Source: Aptenodytes patagonicus
Taxonomy: Eukaryota > Chordata > Aves > Sphenisciformes > Spheniscidae
Assembly: GCF_965638725.1 (NCBI RefSeq)
Contig: NC_134954.1
Coordinates: 3,839,001-3,903,000, forward strand
Reading direction: 5' to 3'
DNA length: 64,000 bases
Shown here: positions 1-12,700 of the stretch, piece by piece
How the letters are laid out: each line of letters opens with the position of its first letter
How positions within the stretch are numbered: position 1 is the first letter of the stretch
Position numbers and translations under genes: made by a program
The notes under the pieces: generated by a model
Database searches by the model: none
Told to the model about the DNA's origin: nothing
What the model saw: only the letters and a program-made list of their open reading frames with translations

Positions 1-3000
1 CCAGGGCTTTGCCACCCCTGGAAGTGCCTCTCGTTTTCTCCGGTGACTGCTGGAGGAGCCCAGACCTGCTGCCTCGCTGTTCCTACCTCCCTGCCCGATG
101 ACCTACGCTTGCTGTAGGATGCCTCAAGCTTGGGATAATCGGGGTCCACCACATAGCACAGACCCTCTGCTCATGGCAGGTGGATGGGGCCTGTGGGCCC
201 AGCTAGGGCTAGAGGAGGAGAGACGCCTCCGCTGGAAGGAGCCTGTAAAAGCAGCAGATGAATCAACAGGGAAAGAGTTTACTGTTATACTTGTTCCAGT
301 GCAGCCTCCAGTTTGAGTACCATGAACAGGAATAGCAAAACACCAACAGATTAAGGAATACATATCTTCTCACATAACCACCAAATTATTTTTATCTCCG
401 GGCCTCCCCCACATCCATACTCACATATTTTCTTCCGTGGAGTTTCAAGGCTCTTCACAAGCCTGTGACATCTGCTTACCAACATTTGGTGTAAAAATAT
501 CAATATCTGCTCTGCATAGCTGTTCTGAGTGCTACATTTACCAGCCAGTAAAGATCAAGAGCCTCCTGGGAGCTGGCTGGATCCAACTGTCATGATTTCA
601 GCACTGCTTTGCGTCAGACGGCAGAATTTAAAGTCAAAACACAGATAGTTTAGGGAGGAAGACAATGCGGAGCCCTGAGTCATACCCTGCTGAGGGTGAG
701 GAGAACAGATTAATAGACAGCAAACATGAATGAAACCGAACAGCTCATTTTAGTCATGCGGCTGCTTCTGAGACCCAAAATAGGATTTATTTTTAGTCGT
801 TGAGCATGAAAAGAGGATTTCTTTGCACTTTGCCAAGGAGAAGTTGAGAAAAGAGCTTCAATTAGCGTGGGGCAGGCTCCCCTTTCCTTGACACCCAGCG
901 GAGCTCAGCAGCGGGGCTCGCTGTGCTCAGGGAAGTTTTCCTGTTCACGGGCTGCTTTAACGATGCGTCACCCACGAGACTTTGCACGACCCGGCAACTT
1001 TTAGCATCATTCGGATACAGAAGATGCAGCCCGTACTCCAGCCCCAGCCAACTTTCCTTTGCCAAAGTTGAGTCAAAAAAATAATAAATGATGATTGCTT
1101 ATAACCAGGTCGTATCTTTTTGAGGAGCTGCGCTGCTCCCCACTGCTGGCTCATGGGGGAAGGAGACAAAGCAACCGTGGCTTGGCAGTTGGAGAAACTG
1201 CACAGGTTCACCCAAAATCATTGGAGATTCCCTAAACGAAACCTCCGAGCCCTTCAGAGCAGCTGCGGCAACGACCAGCAACAGCAGACGGCAAAACCGG
1301 TTTGCCTCTGCTTTCCCGGGCGAGTGCCACCTGCCCGTGTCAAGCTCCTTGGCTGGTGTGAGGGTCCGACCCGGGGTGTTGGCCACCTTGGGGTATTTGG
1401 GTCAGCGGAGATTGACCTTCAGTGACGGTTTTTTCATGAGAGAACGCAAAGGTTTTACATGGGAGCGAAAAAAGTTGGCACAACAGTGATCTGTACACAC
1501 ATTTATGTGGCTTTTCATTTTAAATAAACAGATAGAAGAGATTTCATGGCTGTGCATAAGGTTAGTTACATTATTTAGTCCTCTGCTAAATCATTTCAGC
1601 AATTCTGCCCTGCAGAAACTTCATGATCTTGGGGCTAAGCCATTTCTATCCCTTACTTACATTAAAGCCTCATTCACTTTCACATTAATCACTCATAAAC
1701 GTGGAAAAGCTCGGTGATTTTGGATCTCCCTGTCTCCGGCAGAAAGCCTCCGTTTTGTTATCTGCTGCCTTGTCTGACAACACAGGATAGGACTCAGAGT
1801 AGCAAAACTGCCACTCCAAAATTAACACTCCTGTTCTTACTGTTTGTTTGGGGGTTTTTTTGAGAACCCAACCGTTCTCAAAGCATGAACTAGCATGCTT
1901 GCGTTACCTCATGGGGGCAAACGTTCTTCCGTCCCCAAGCCATTGGGGCAACGGGTGCTTTAGCAACGCAGCGTGCGAGAATCTATCTGCTAAAGGTAGG
2001 AGGGCAGGAAGCCATGCTCCGTTTCCTTGCCATAAAACATTATCACAATTTTCTCTTGCATTGTCTTTGCTACTGGCATTAGTTTCACCGGTGCCATTAC
2101 AGCCTTTTTTGTGGCCATAGGTTCGTCCTTCTTCGCTTAGTAAGTATGTGCCTACATATGTTCCAACCCTATTGCTACAGTAATTTATATAGATCTGGGT
2201 CAAAACCAAATTTAGCATTTGGTCACGAACGTGACCAAAATAGAAAAAAAGGGACTCAGTGCAAGGCACAGCACAGAGCCAATGTTACAGAATTTCTTCC
2301 TGGAGACAACTTCTACCAAGAAGAGGGCAAACAGTTTGATTTGGTAGCTTGTGTGGACAAGGCAGAACCACTTCATGTCATGCCCTTTTCTTAAAATGTA
2401 TACTAAATTAAAAGTTAATTCACCATAAACATGAGTGAGTGCATCAAAACGAGACCACAAATTCCTACCGTCCCATGTGGTTACAGCTATTAACATTTGC
2501 CACATCCCCATTAAAGGGGAGAGCTTATATTTTTAGGGTTGAACTGTACTGACTTCGAACTTCAGGATACGCAGCCAGGGAGAGGTGGCTGGCTTCAACG
2601 GCAGCTTCGCTAGGTTAGTGATTGTAGGATCAAGGCAAGTCCAGAACCTCGGTGCAAAAAGCAGGAGAGATACAGGGTTAATCATTTACCCCCCAGCCCT
2701 GCACCAGCCTCCTGCCTGGCCAGCCTCGCCGCCGCAAGCAGCCGGGCTGCGGTGCCCCGTGGCTCGTACAGCCGAGCAGAACTCCAGCACGGCCCATTTA
2801 TCAACTGGCAGAGACACTCTCCCCGGATGGTGAGGATTTAATGCCGTCGCCCAGATGTGCAGGAGGCATCTTCTGAACAGCAAGAGACAGAGAAATCGAG
2901 CAACGCGGTCTGGGAGCAGCGAGCTGCCGCCCTGCGTTAAGTGCACGTGGACGAGCCGCCGCGCTCCATCCAGCGTGGGATGGGGTGGGAGCCAGAGGGC

Positions 3001-6000
3001 GGGTACAGCTGGGGACATGGCACAACGCGTCCATCCGTTGAAAAGATTAAGAGCTCTCTTAACATCTGTAATTTGCTTTTTCTTATCACTCAATCCTGGA
3101 AAGGTTTCTCGGGCTAGGAAAAAAGTGCTAGGCAGGCCGCTCCCTTCTCTAGCAAAAGTCAAAATGTAAGCAGTGACATTGCTTCCCCAAACAGGCTGCA
3201 ATCTGCATGGCAACTAGTAACACCTCTGCAAGCTGGGAAGAACATTTGCTTGGACCTCCAAACTGTTTTAGGTAGCAGTCTTGCATCTCTCTCTCAGCTA
3301 TCAGAGCCTTGACTGGCAAGTAAAATCCATATAATCAGGAGAAAACGCTGCGATTTTCCCCTAAGGCAAATACTTTCTGTCTGATACGCCTTGCTGGTAC
3401 GTGCCCCAGAAGGGCTGAGTGCCCTTCCCGGCCCTTCTCTTCTTCCAAACCCTGGGCCAATCCACCCAGTCACCCACCAGCTGGGCTGTATGGAAACCCG
3501 CTCTGGGCTGAGATACCCCCACTGGGTAAAGGCAGACGTGTGCCAACCCACTGACCGGCTTTTTTTTTTCGGGTAGGAAAATGGTACCGTAACAAGTAAG
3601 TTGGGGAAGGGACAAATACCCAGTGAAAAAGTAGCCCACGCGCTATCGTGTCTGAATATTAGTCCAAACAGCGTATGGCTGCAGGCATCTTGCTGAGCAG
3701 TCCCAGCTTAAGCACAAGATAGGACTGTGTGATGTAAGATCATTTTTTTCTGCCTCAGAATGAAAGAATTGAGCAAAAAAATTGGATACATGTTGACGAG
3801 TAGATGGAGAGCACGGATTCTGTACCAGCAAAGATAAAATACACAGCTTCTTTTATAAAATATTAATCATAAGCTATTTTTCCAGTCAAATGAAATGTAC
3901 TCAAAACAAACCATTTGTATCCAGGGATCCCTGCAGGCGACAGAAGGCTTGTCATGAAAATAGCGGCTTGAGTGCTGGGCTAATAATTCATATTCAATAG
4001 GATTCGAATCTGAAAGTAAGCAGACACATTATTGTATCTCAGCCCAAATCTGCAGCATCCTTACTCCGGAAATTTTCTCCCGGATACCTTTAAAAATCCA
4101 GCGCGAACTCCGTAGACCCTGTTTACCCCTGTCTCATCAGCCAGAATCTGCAACAGGGCCGTGGCTGCAGGAGATGCACTTCTCCAGCAGGATGGGACCG
4201 AGTTATTGGCTTCCATTTGCAAGCGCTCACACTGGAAAAGCCCTTTTACTTTCACACGGGGCTTTTCAGCTGAGCGGGGGAAACCGACTTTTGTCGCCAC
4301 AGGCATCCCGTGAGCATCGTGACAACTGAGATGATATTATTTTGCCTTTGCCTGACGGCAGCAACAAGGAGTTACGTGATGCTGGCAGTAGCTTCCCCGG
4401 TGCTATCTGCGTTCCACAGACTGAGCAGACTTCCCAGGCGCAGGGACACCGCGTAGGGCCAGAGCCGGGGCTGCTCGTGGGACTCAGGTCTGTCCATTTT
4501 TACCGTTAACGCTGTAATTTTTCTACCTCTTCTATTTCACCACCTTAGCAAACTGTTTGCCTGTCCCTAAAACCAACCCAATATTCAGCGATCATCTTCC
4601 CTGTACGAGGCAACGTGGTGGGGAAAGGTCTGGATCAGCGTGATACGTTTTCCACCAGACTTGCAGCTCTTAATTTTATTTTGAAGCAGTCCTGCTGCTG
4701 CACCGCCACTGTGCTGCAAACCATCACCCCGGGTCCGTCCCACCGGCAGCAGGTCTGCACAGCTCGGGAGCTGCTCACAACCGCAAGCTGCGTCCCCCAA
4801 GGACTCAGTGGCCATCTTCCGAAAAACGACAGGTATCCTGCCATCTGTACCTACTGCATTCTCGGCGTGATGCTGGATCCCATAGAAGTGTTCTGGTTCA
4901 CCCAAAACAAATCGTTTGAAATTCAAGGCAAAAGCAATTCATTGCAGCTGTTTAAAATCAGGTCGCAAAGCGCCGCAATGAATTACTGTCAGCCTTACCT
5001 AGAGCATGGCTTGCATATGCTTCTGCGTAGACGTGGGGTCAACGGGGAGTTGTTTGGCTGGCTGTGGTTTTCCACTAGTGTATCTCAAAGCTGAATCAAA
5101 AGTCCGGATACTACATCTGGCACTGGAGATCTTGTCTGAAGAAATAAAGGGATTACTTGTCCGTGGAGGGAGGTTTTCACCATCTGCTGCAGATGGAATA
5201 TCGATGAGGTTCTCAATTTTACGTAACTGTTTCACGATATCGTTATACGAAAAACAAACAAACAAAAGAAAACACAGCCTTTCTGGGTTGATGCCGCTTG
5301 CTTTTAATGAGGAAGTCATGACCATATATGTTTGTTGAAGTGGTGTCTTCTCAGCTTCTCCAGATGTGCCGTTGCCTGTTGCAACGTGCTCCAGACAGCG
5401 TCATACCGCTGCTTGGCTTCTCTCTCAGACTACGGCTGCAGCAACTGTCCCGGCTCAGTGGCTGTTTGCACAAGCCTCCACTGGCCGGGTTTCACCCTGG
5501 CGCACGAAGGTCCTTTTCTCATTCCTCATCCTCTCTTCTGCAAGGACCCGGCGGTGGCTGGTGGGTACAGACGTGGTCCTGCGTAGGAGCAGTCCTCCCT
5601 GAGCTCCTGTGGAAGGATTTCCTTTCTCACTGCTAGGCATTGTGAAGGACGCCAATTCCCGTCTTATTTTTTGTAGAATGGAGGCGTTCTGTACAGAACA
5701 GGAACAAATGGGAAGGAAGAACTGTAACACCTGAGGGGAGACAGCAGAAATTGGGCCGAGAAAGAAACGTTTCAGTTGTCAGTGGCGCAGCTGCAACACG
5801 TGAGCCAACGCAGCTGAGAAGACGTATGCTCCTCCGGAGACCACGGCCAGAGGCTCTGAACCGGAGAGAGCAGATGGTGCAGGAGCTGAGGCAGGAATGT
5901 TGAGTCTCTCTTTCAGGGTCTGTGCCAAAGAGGTGGGACCAAAGGGTAATTAGGCTGATGAACAGTGATATTAAACGTATGAAAGGAGGCTTACGATGTA

Positions 6001-9000
6001 AGAGAAAGCTTGGGAAAAATAAGTTGAAGTGAGAAGCATAACAGAGTAAATCCCAGCACAATTAACCTGCGGGGAAGCAGAAATACAGAACCTGCTCCCA
6101 AAAGTAAATCCTTACATACAACTGCAGTTATGTTCCCTGATTTTCACCCACCGAGTACACGTACGAATCACAGCCATTTATTTGCTTTAAAGAAGCAGTA
6201 AAACAATCGAATTGAAAGTATGTGCTTCGGTTGTAATAAGACCAAATACATTTGGAATATGCACAAAATTAAAAACATGCCTAAGTGCTTTGAGCAGCAG
6301 TCAGTGTTTGCTGAATGAGAGCCCTTAACCACGATTTGGAATTACTACTGACAATTCGAAGTTTACGCTGTTACTTTTCACAGCTGCTTAGACACCAGGG
6401 CTCAGAGACCATCTACCGACAGTCAGCAGCACCGAGACAGCGTTAACTCAGAAATCAGAAAGAACTGCAGAGGCTTTTCCGTGCCAGTGGCATCAGACAA
6501 AACCAAACCAAACCTCCCTTTTATAATCATTACAACCAAGTCCAACCACTGCTTTCACCAAACAATGACACTTTAAGAGAAAAGATCCCAAGAAACAAAC
6601 AATGATTTTCAGGCAAACAGATCATAAAACAAGCCTGCAAATTTGTATTGCTACATGGATCATCGAAAGGAACATCTACAAAGGTGCCCACAAGCCACTG
6701 ATAAATGCAGTGTCTTCCCACGGCTATATTGCCTATTATCTGAGGACTACTCTGGCCTGTGAAGTAGCTGTTGAATTCATACTTTGCATTGCGCTGATGT
6801 AAGTCCTAAATTCATAAAGCAACATGAATTTTAATAAAGCTGAGCAAGTCTTGCCCGGCCTATCAGCTGCATTATCTTAAAAGAGATGGATCATCAAATA
6901 CCACAGTATATACCCACACGTGCAGGAAATTATACACACCCCAAAGGGGTTGTTCTAGCAGGTTTTTTTAGACAGAAAAGAAAAGAAAAGCGATTCAGTG
7001 ATGTAATTTTCTAAGTAAGTCCCTGAATCCTTGGATACTGCAGACAAAAGTTCAGAGGTGACCCTGTATTTCTGAGATGACCCTGTCTCACAATGAGGTC
7101 TCAAAGTACTTCTAGAGTTGTAAATTATCCCTCTCCAAAACTTATTTTCAAGTGTCTTGAGAATGTAGAGCTGTCTTACAAAGTAGTGGCCATTCCTACA
7201 CATTCCTTTCTGCCTTATTTAGAGTCTACCAACAGCCCTTAAAAAATCTGGAACAGCTGCGATATAAAAACAAATCCAACTCTAAAATAGCATCCTGGAA
7301 AGAACCAGGAGTCCTTGTTTTGCTTGGTTATAGCAAGTACATCCACTCCAGTGTACAGATGGAGTGGGTAGACATGACTGTAATCAAGAACAAGTGTAGC
7401 ACTTGCATGGGGGGGGTTAAATTAACATTTCACAGACCGCCTCAATGCTGACACTTCCTAACATCTGTTTTCTCTGCAATCTTAACTCTCCCTCATCATG
7501 TTTTTGGAGTATTCTCTACTGTGTCTAACAGAATGAAACCCTGGTTGGGACCAGCAGAATCTGCTGTGAATTATTTATATTCCAGTATTGCTGCACAAGA
7601 ATTAAGCCATTATACTACTCTGTGGGAACATACCTCATCTTTTAGTCTCGTTTTCCTCTGGTCTGACTTAGTTCAGATTAAAGAATAGAACCTATATGCC
7701 CGTCCCACTGTTTCTTTCATTCTGATTTGAAGCACTTAACAGCATCCTACTACAACACGGCGTAAGTCCTCCTCCAGAACGACTTGCAGAGAAGAAAGGA
7801 GAAGAGCGGCTTCCATTGCACTTTTCTTACCAGCCTTTCCATGACCTTCCTGTAGACTTTCTTGTGAGCAGTCCAGGGCATAAGTCAAAGTCTTGGTGGC
7901 CTAGCTGCAGATTAACGGCAACTCTGGGACCATCCTATTAATATTATAAGAACAAAAGTTCTGTAAGATATTTGCCAATATATTTTACCTTGAGGCATTT
8001 TGAATAGCTACCTTCACAGAAAAGTTGCATTACAGATACAAGAACATTTCCTTGACTGATTGTTTGCTATTCTCTGGTGCAATCCTGAAATATTTTAAGG
8101 TTTGCTTACGACTCAAGAAAGGGGAAAATAAATAAATAAGAAAAAAGGAAAGGTTTTCATCGGAATCAAAGATTTTGCAATTGATGCAATCAGTGGACAT
8201 TCACGACCTCTTGCACCATTTTAAAACCTAGATTAAAGGTGCACAAGACAAAGGCAGAAAGACAGCTAACTTGCAAGACTGACGAGTGAAACACAAGTTT
8301 CTAAAACTTAAGTGTTCGCTTTTGTACTGACGCATTGGCAGCAGAGCATTAGTCAGACAGCCAGAGAGTTTTCATCTAATATAGGTATATTAGCATGCAG
8401 TGCCTGACTACATTTTGATTTGAAGCTAAGCAAGGCAGGCTCATCCTCTCCAGCAAGTCAGACTGATGCATTCTCCCAAGAATCATGCCTTACAGAAAAA
8501 TAATCATGAAATATTAATCATTTCCTATTTAGAGCTGCAACTGTCACAAATGATGTAGCTCTCTCGCGTACAACCTCCTGCTGAAAAAGTGCACAAGGAA
8601 CGCAGCAATCGTTGCCTGCTTCCCGGGCAGAGACAAAGCCTGGGCTGTATGAGCGTTGCAGCCCGGCCGTGCCAGCGGTTGCCCGCAGGAGCAGGGAGAG
8701 CGCCCGAGCCCCGCCGGCATGGGTCGGCTCAACCCGCCTGCGGTGGCACCAGCAAACCCATACCGAGTCATCCTCATTAACCACTACCACGCTGCTTGTA
8801 CGTTCAACCCTGTCTTCCCGCACCAGTGAGTCCCCTACTTACAGTCAAGAAAACGCTGCCAAAAAGTACTCAAAAAGCTTTGTCTGAAGACAAGCAGTTG
8901 GCTGCCCTACAGAGTAGGCAGCACTCCCATTCCTTGCCGGCAATAACCAAACACCGACAGGAACGCCGTATGGAAGAGGAAAGCACGGCAAACGGGTTTT

Positions 9001-9697
9001 CATCAGGGTTTATGCTCAGAGCATGCATACGGCCCTATTGAAAGATCATCTTGAAAGCTCCATGTGAGTTTGGAGACCAGTCAGACGGCGATCAGACTCA
9101 ACGCCCCATGACTTGCAAGGCCTGTCATTCAGCCGAAACAGCAAATAATGAGAAATAATTTCTCTGAATAGCTGGTAGGCAATCCAGAGCATGAAACCTA
9201 TTTGCATAAAACAGTCATTGTCATTTCACACACGCAGATCTCTGGCAGTCAAAACCTCACGGTAGATCATTCAGGGACTGAGGGAAAGAAATTAAATCAG
9301 TTGTTTGCTACAAATAACTCATCCAGTTGTTACTGACGTGGCACTGCCTCGTTACTGGATATTGCCAATGCTCCAAGCCATGACCTATAGCCAGGATCCC
9401 AGGACATAAAACCCTGTGTGACATCTTAAGATACGCCCTTTGCTATTACATGCTGCTGCAAATGGGCCAGGAAAATCAAATTGTTCACACGGGACAGAAG
9501 GGAAAAAGCACCTCCAGGCTAAAGGTAATGATGTTTATCAGACGGAATTAGGTGATCCAGGTCACAAGAAGTGCACTGAATGTCTGTAACTGGGACACTT
9601 TTGGTTTCGATGACCATCTTTGCCTACTATCAAATACACTTTCAGTCATATATTTCTTGGGCGTCTTCTGATCTTTCTCAATAACAATTATATCCTT
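1..9697. other. intergenic, no recognisable gene
   Basis: No coding exon or repeat family was recognised. Small open frames (up to 175 codons, at 2686-3213 minus) have no recognisable domain and look like chance in moderately GC-rich DNA. A short hairpin with 8-bp arms (CCACTCCA/TGGAGTGG) is at 7343-7367. If human gene order holds, SCG2 would lie beyond the left edge; its single long coding exon is not present here. Confidence 0.7.
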
Positions 9698-9727
9698 TAT
9701 CTGCAAACAGAGCCCTGTTTGCAGATA
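9698..9727. repeat. perfect 13-bp inverted repeat (hairpin)
   Basis: The arm TATCTGCAAACAG (9698-9710) and its exact reverse complement (9715-9727) are separated by the four bases AGCC. The arms abut an (AC)10 run that starts at 9733. No transcript is known from the sequence alone. Confidence 0.85.
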
Positions 9728-9732
9728 GATAT

Positions 9733-9752
9733 ACACACACACACACACACAC
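9733..9752. repeat. (AC)10 microsatellite
   Basis: Ten uninterrupted AC units. Confidence 0.97.
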
Positions 9753-12700
9753 GCTTCCCTGGAACTATGTGATTCCGTAGCATTTTCTCCCTCTTGATAC
9801 TACGGAAATTAGTTTTTAGACAGAATAAAAACATTCAACTATTACCTCTGTTACCATCACCAGGATGGTACCATCTCACTTCTTGGAGCCAGAGGGGGAA
9901 GCCATTTTAATGGAGCTGGCTTCGGTATCCGTACAACGGTACCTAACTTTCAGTTTGAGTAACGGTTGTGAAACACTATCTTCAGCCATTGCATTGCAAT
10001 ACCACCCAAGTTTATTGGGCTGGAAATACTTGCTAGGACAACTAGCAGTTGCTTTCTAATGTTTGAAGGCAAAGCATGGAGTTGTTCTCCATCAACACTC
10101 ACCCACGTCCCAGTCAAGGGATTCAGATTGGATGGAGACTTTGAAGAAAATAAGGTGATTATAGCCTTTCTGCCTGTACGTAGCGTCTGTGAGTGTAAGG
10201 TCCAACAGACAGTCTTGAATACCTACAGCCATCCGTCCCCAGTTATCTCCATCTCAGTGGAAACACTGCTAAGAGTTGCTTTTGCTAGGTCTCTGCTAAC
10301 ACTTGACAGTCTTCAAGAGGAAGAGCCTAGACAGAAAGCAGGTTCACCTTTGTAACACAAACTACAGCAATACGCTTACCCAGTCACTGAAAATAAAACA
10401 GATGATGAAGTTTTCCAGACACAATGACCATTTGCTATTTCCAAAGTGAGATTATGGCGGGGCCCCAGGTTCTGCTCCTTTTTTTGCTGGCTGCGGGAGC
10501 GCAGCAGCAGTCTGCCATGTTACCGTGCTGGCTGCAGAGGCTGCGTGGGCACCCAGAGATCTCTCTAACTGGGTAGAAAAGAGGGCACTCCGTCACTTCT
10601 GCGCCGTATCTGAAGGCACATCCACCCAAAGTCATGCGGTTCCTCTTTCCAGAATTTGTTGCATTTTGCTTGAGCGTGGGGCTTGTTCCTAGTAACAGAG
10701 CGCCGTACTTTCAGCATAAGGGATGCTTAACACACGAGTCCGAACAGCAAGTTTGAGAGCAAGGCTTGCCACGTGGGTTAGCAGGGCAACCAAGAGCATG
10801 TCTTCCCCCATCTGCCATGGATTCCCTGCGGGGACTTCAGCCTCTCTGTTCCCAGTTTCCTTCTCTGCAGGACAGATAAGTTCCCCTGCCCATCACAGCA
10901 TTAAGCATTCAAGACTGGGAGGCCCCTTTAGTATAAAAAATGTCATAAAATTTTCGGTAGGTTTTGAGGGGGGTAGGAAGGGAAACAACTCACAGGAGAG
11001 AAAACTGCTCAAAATAAACCGCAAAAAAATAAGAAATGTGACAGAATAGCCCCCTGTGCTGTGCCTGAAAACAGTTTTCTATGGTTTTGTACAGAATTTA
11101 CCTGCAAAAATTTCTGTGTTCTATAGCATTGTGGCATTAAGGTTTGTTCTAGCTCTGAAGCACGACGAATTTAAAGCAATTTAGAATATGGCAGTTCACA
11201 GTCTAACTAAAGAACTTCTGATAGCCTCATATCACAGGCTTTACATTTTAAGCTATACCATTAAACTCAAATGGTGAGAACAAAAAGGCCAGGTTCAGCT
11301 ATTCAGAGCAGTGAATCTTATTCTCCTGATGTGCCATACAGTGAAAGGCGTCAACGCCGTAACGCATATTAAGAAATCTGTCACTAGCTGTCATCCGGTT
11401 GGAAAGAACAAACTCCCCAGGTCTCACTGTTGACAGCACTGAAAGGAACAGCCTCACATTAATTCATCCCGGTGAACGCCTCAGCGTGCAGCCCTTCCAC
11501 TTCGGATATGGACAAGCTACTTTCTGCACTAATTAAAGGATGTTAAAATGAGATCAGCCACCTCTTATTGCCTGTCTCACATTTTGTGTTTGCAACTGTG
11601 TTCAAGCACAGCTAGGGGTGGCTAAATATTAACCAAGAACAAGTTAAATAAAAAGAAAAAAATCAATAATTTCTAGATTAGCTGCCTTTTATTTCCCCAT
11701 TCTAGTGACTAGAATTTCATGTGCCATTTTTTTATTCACAATTCACGTGGCTGAAGCACCCCTGGGTCTAATGAATATCTGCACGTCCAGATTTTTCCCC
11801 TAAATTAAAGAATTTATGGGAAATGGAGAATTTGATCCCTGTGGGCAGGTACAGTTGTGTCTTTGCCGAGCAGCAGATCCAGCACGGTGCTAACACAGGT
11901 CTGCAGACGCTGGACCAGAGCCGACTCGGGTCCACCCAACCTGGAGTGCACAGGGACAGGTAGGGGCAGGTCCCAGCACGCTCTCGCTCTTCACCAGGGT
12001 ATTTGAGCTTTCTCTCCTCCGCAGTACTCCTTCCCTGGTGCAGCAGGGAAGGGAGGGAGGGGAGAGGACAGTACTTTACAAATAGCCGTGGCTTCACAGA
12101 GAGTCTAAGCCCCAGGTACCCGACGTGCTCACGCGGGATGTCTGCGGGGGCCCCAGAACTGATCCCAGTCTGCCCTAGCCCACAGAAGCACCTCAGCCCC
12201 TGGGCCACCCTTCACCCTGAAACTCACATTCCGCCCAGGATGCACCATTTGCTGTTACGTTTCGGTATCAAAGTAAGTTGCAACCTTTCCGAAGCGCAGA
12301 CTCTCCTACAGGGACAAAACCCCACAGCTCCTCAAAATCACGAGGCCTTCAGCTACACACAAAATCGGAATCGGAAAGGTACAAAAAATCCCAAGCATTT
12401 CCCCGGTGGCAACCAGAGTCATCCACACGTATTACTTTGCTGTGGCCCTACTGCCCACAAAAATCCTGGCTTAAGTTTGTTTCTCTTAAAAGCGCATTAT
12501 TAAGTTCCAGCGTCTCGACTCTGAGAAAACTCCCCCTAGGAACACGCATAAGAGAACACAGGAATTCAGGCTCTAGCCAAGGAAGAGCCCATGGTGTGAA
12601 CACTTGCTGCCTCCCAATGTGCCCACCAGCGCTGAGCGATGCCAGTGGTCTGATTTCCAGCCTCAGCGAGCGGGCATGGAGAAAGGAGCGGAGGGGCAGA

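Noticed and set aside
3990..4015. GGATTCGAATCTG resembling a tRNA T-arm (B box)
   Set aside because: No A box or cloverleaf could be drawn around it; the region before it lacks D-arm and anticodon-arm pairing.
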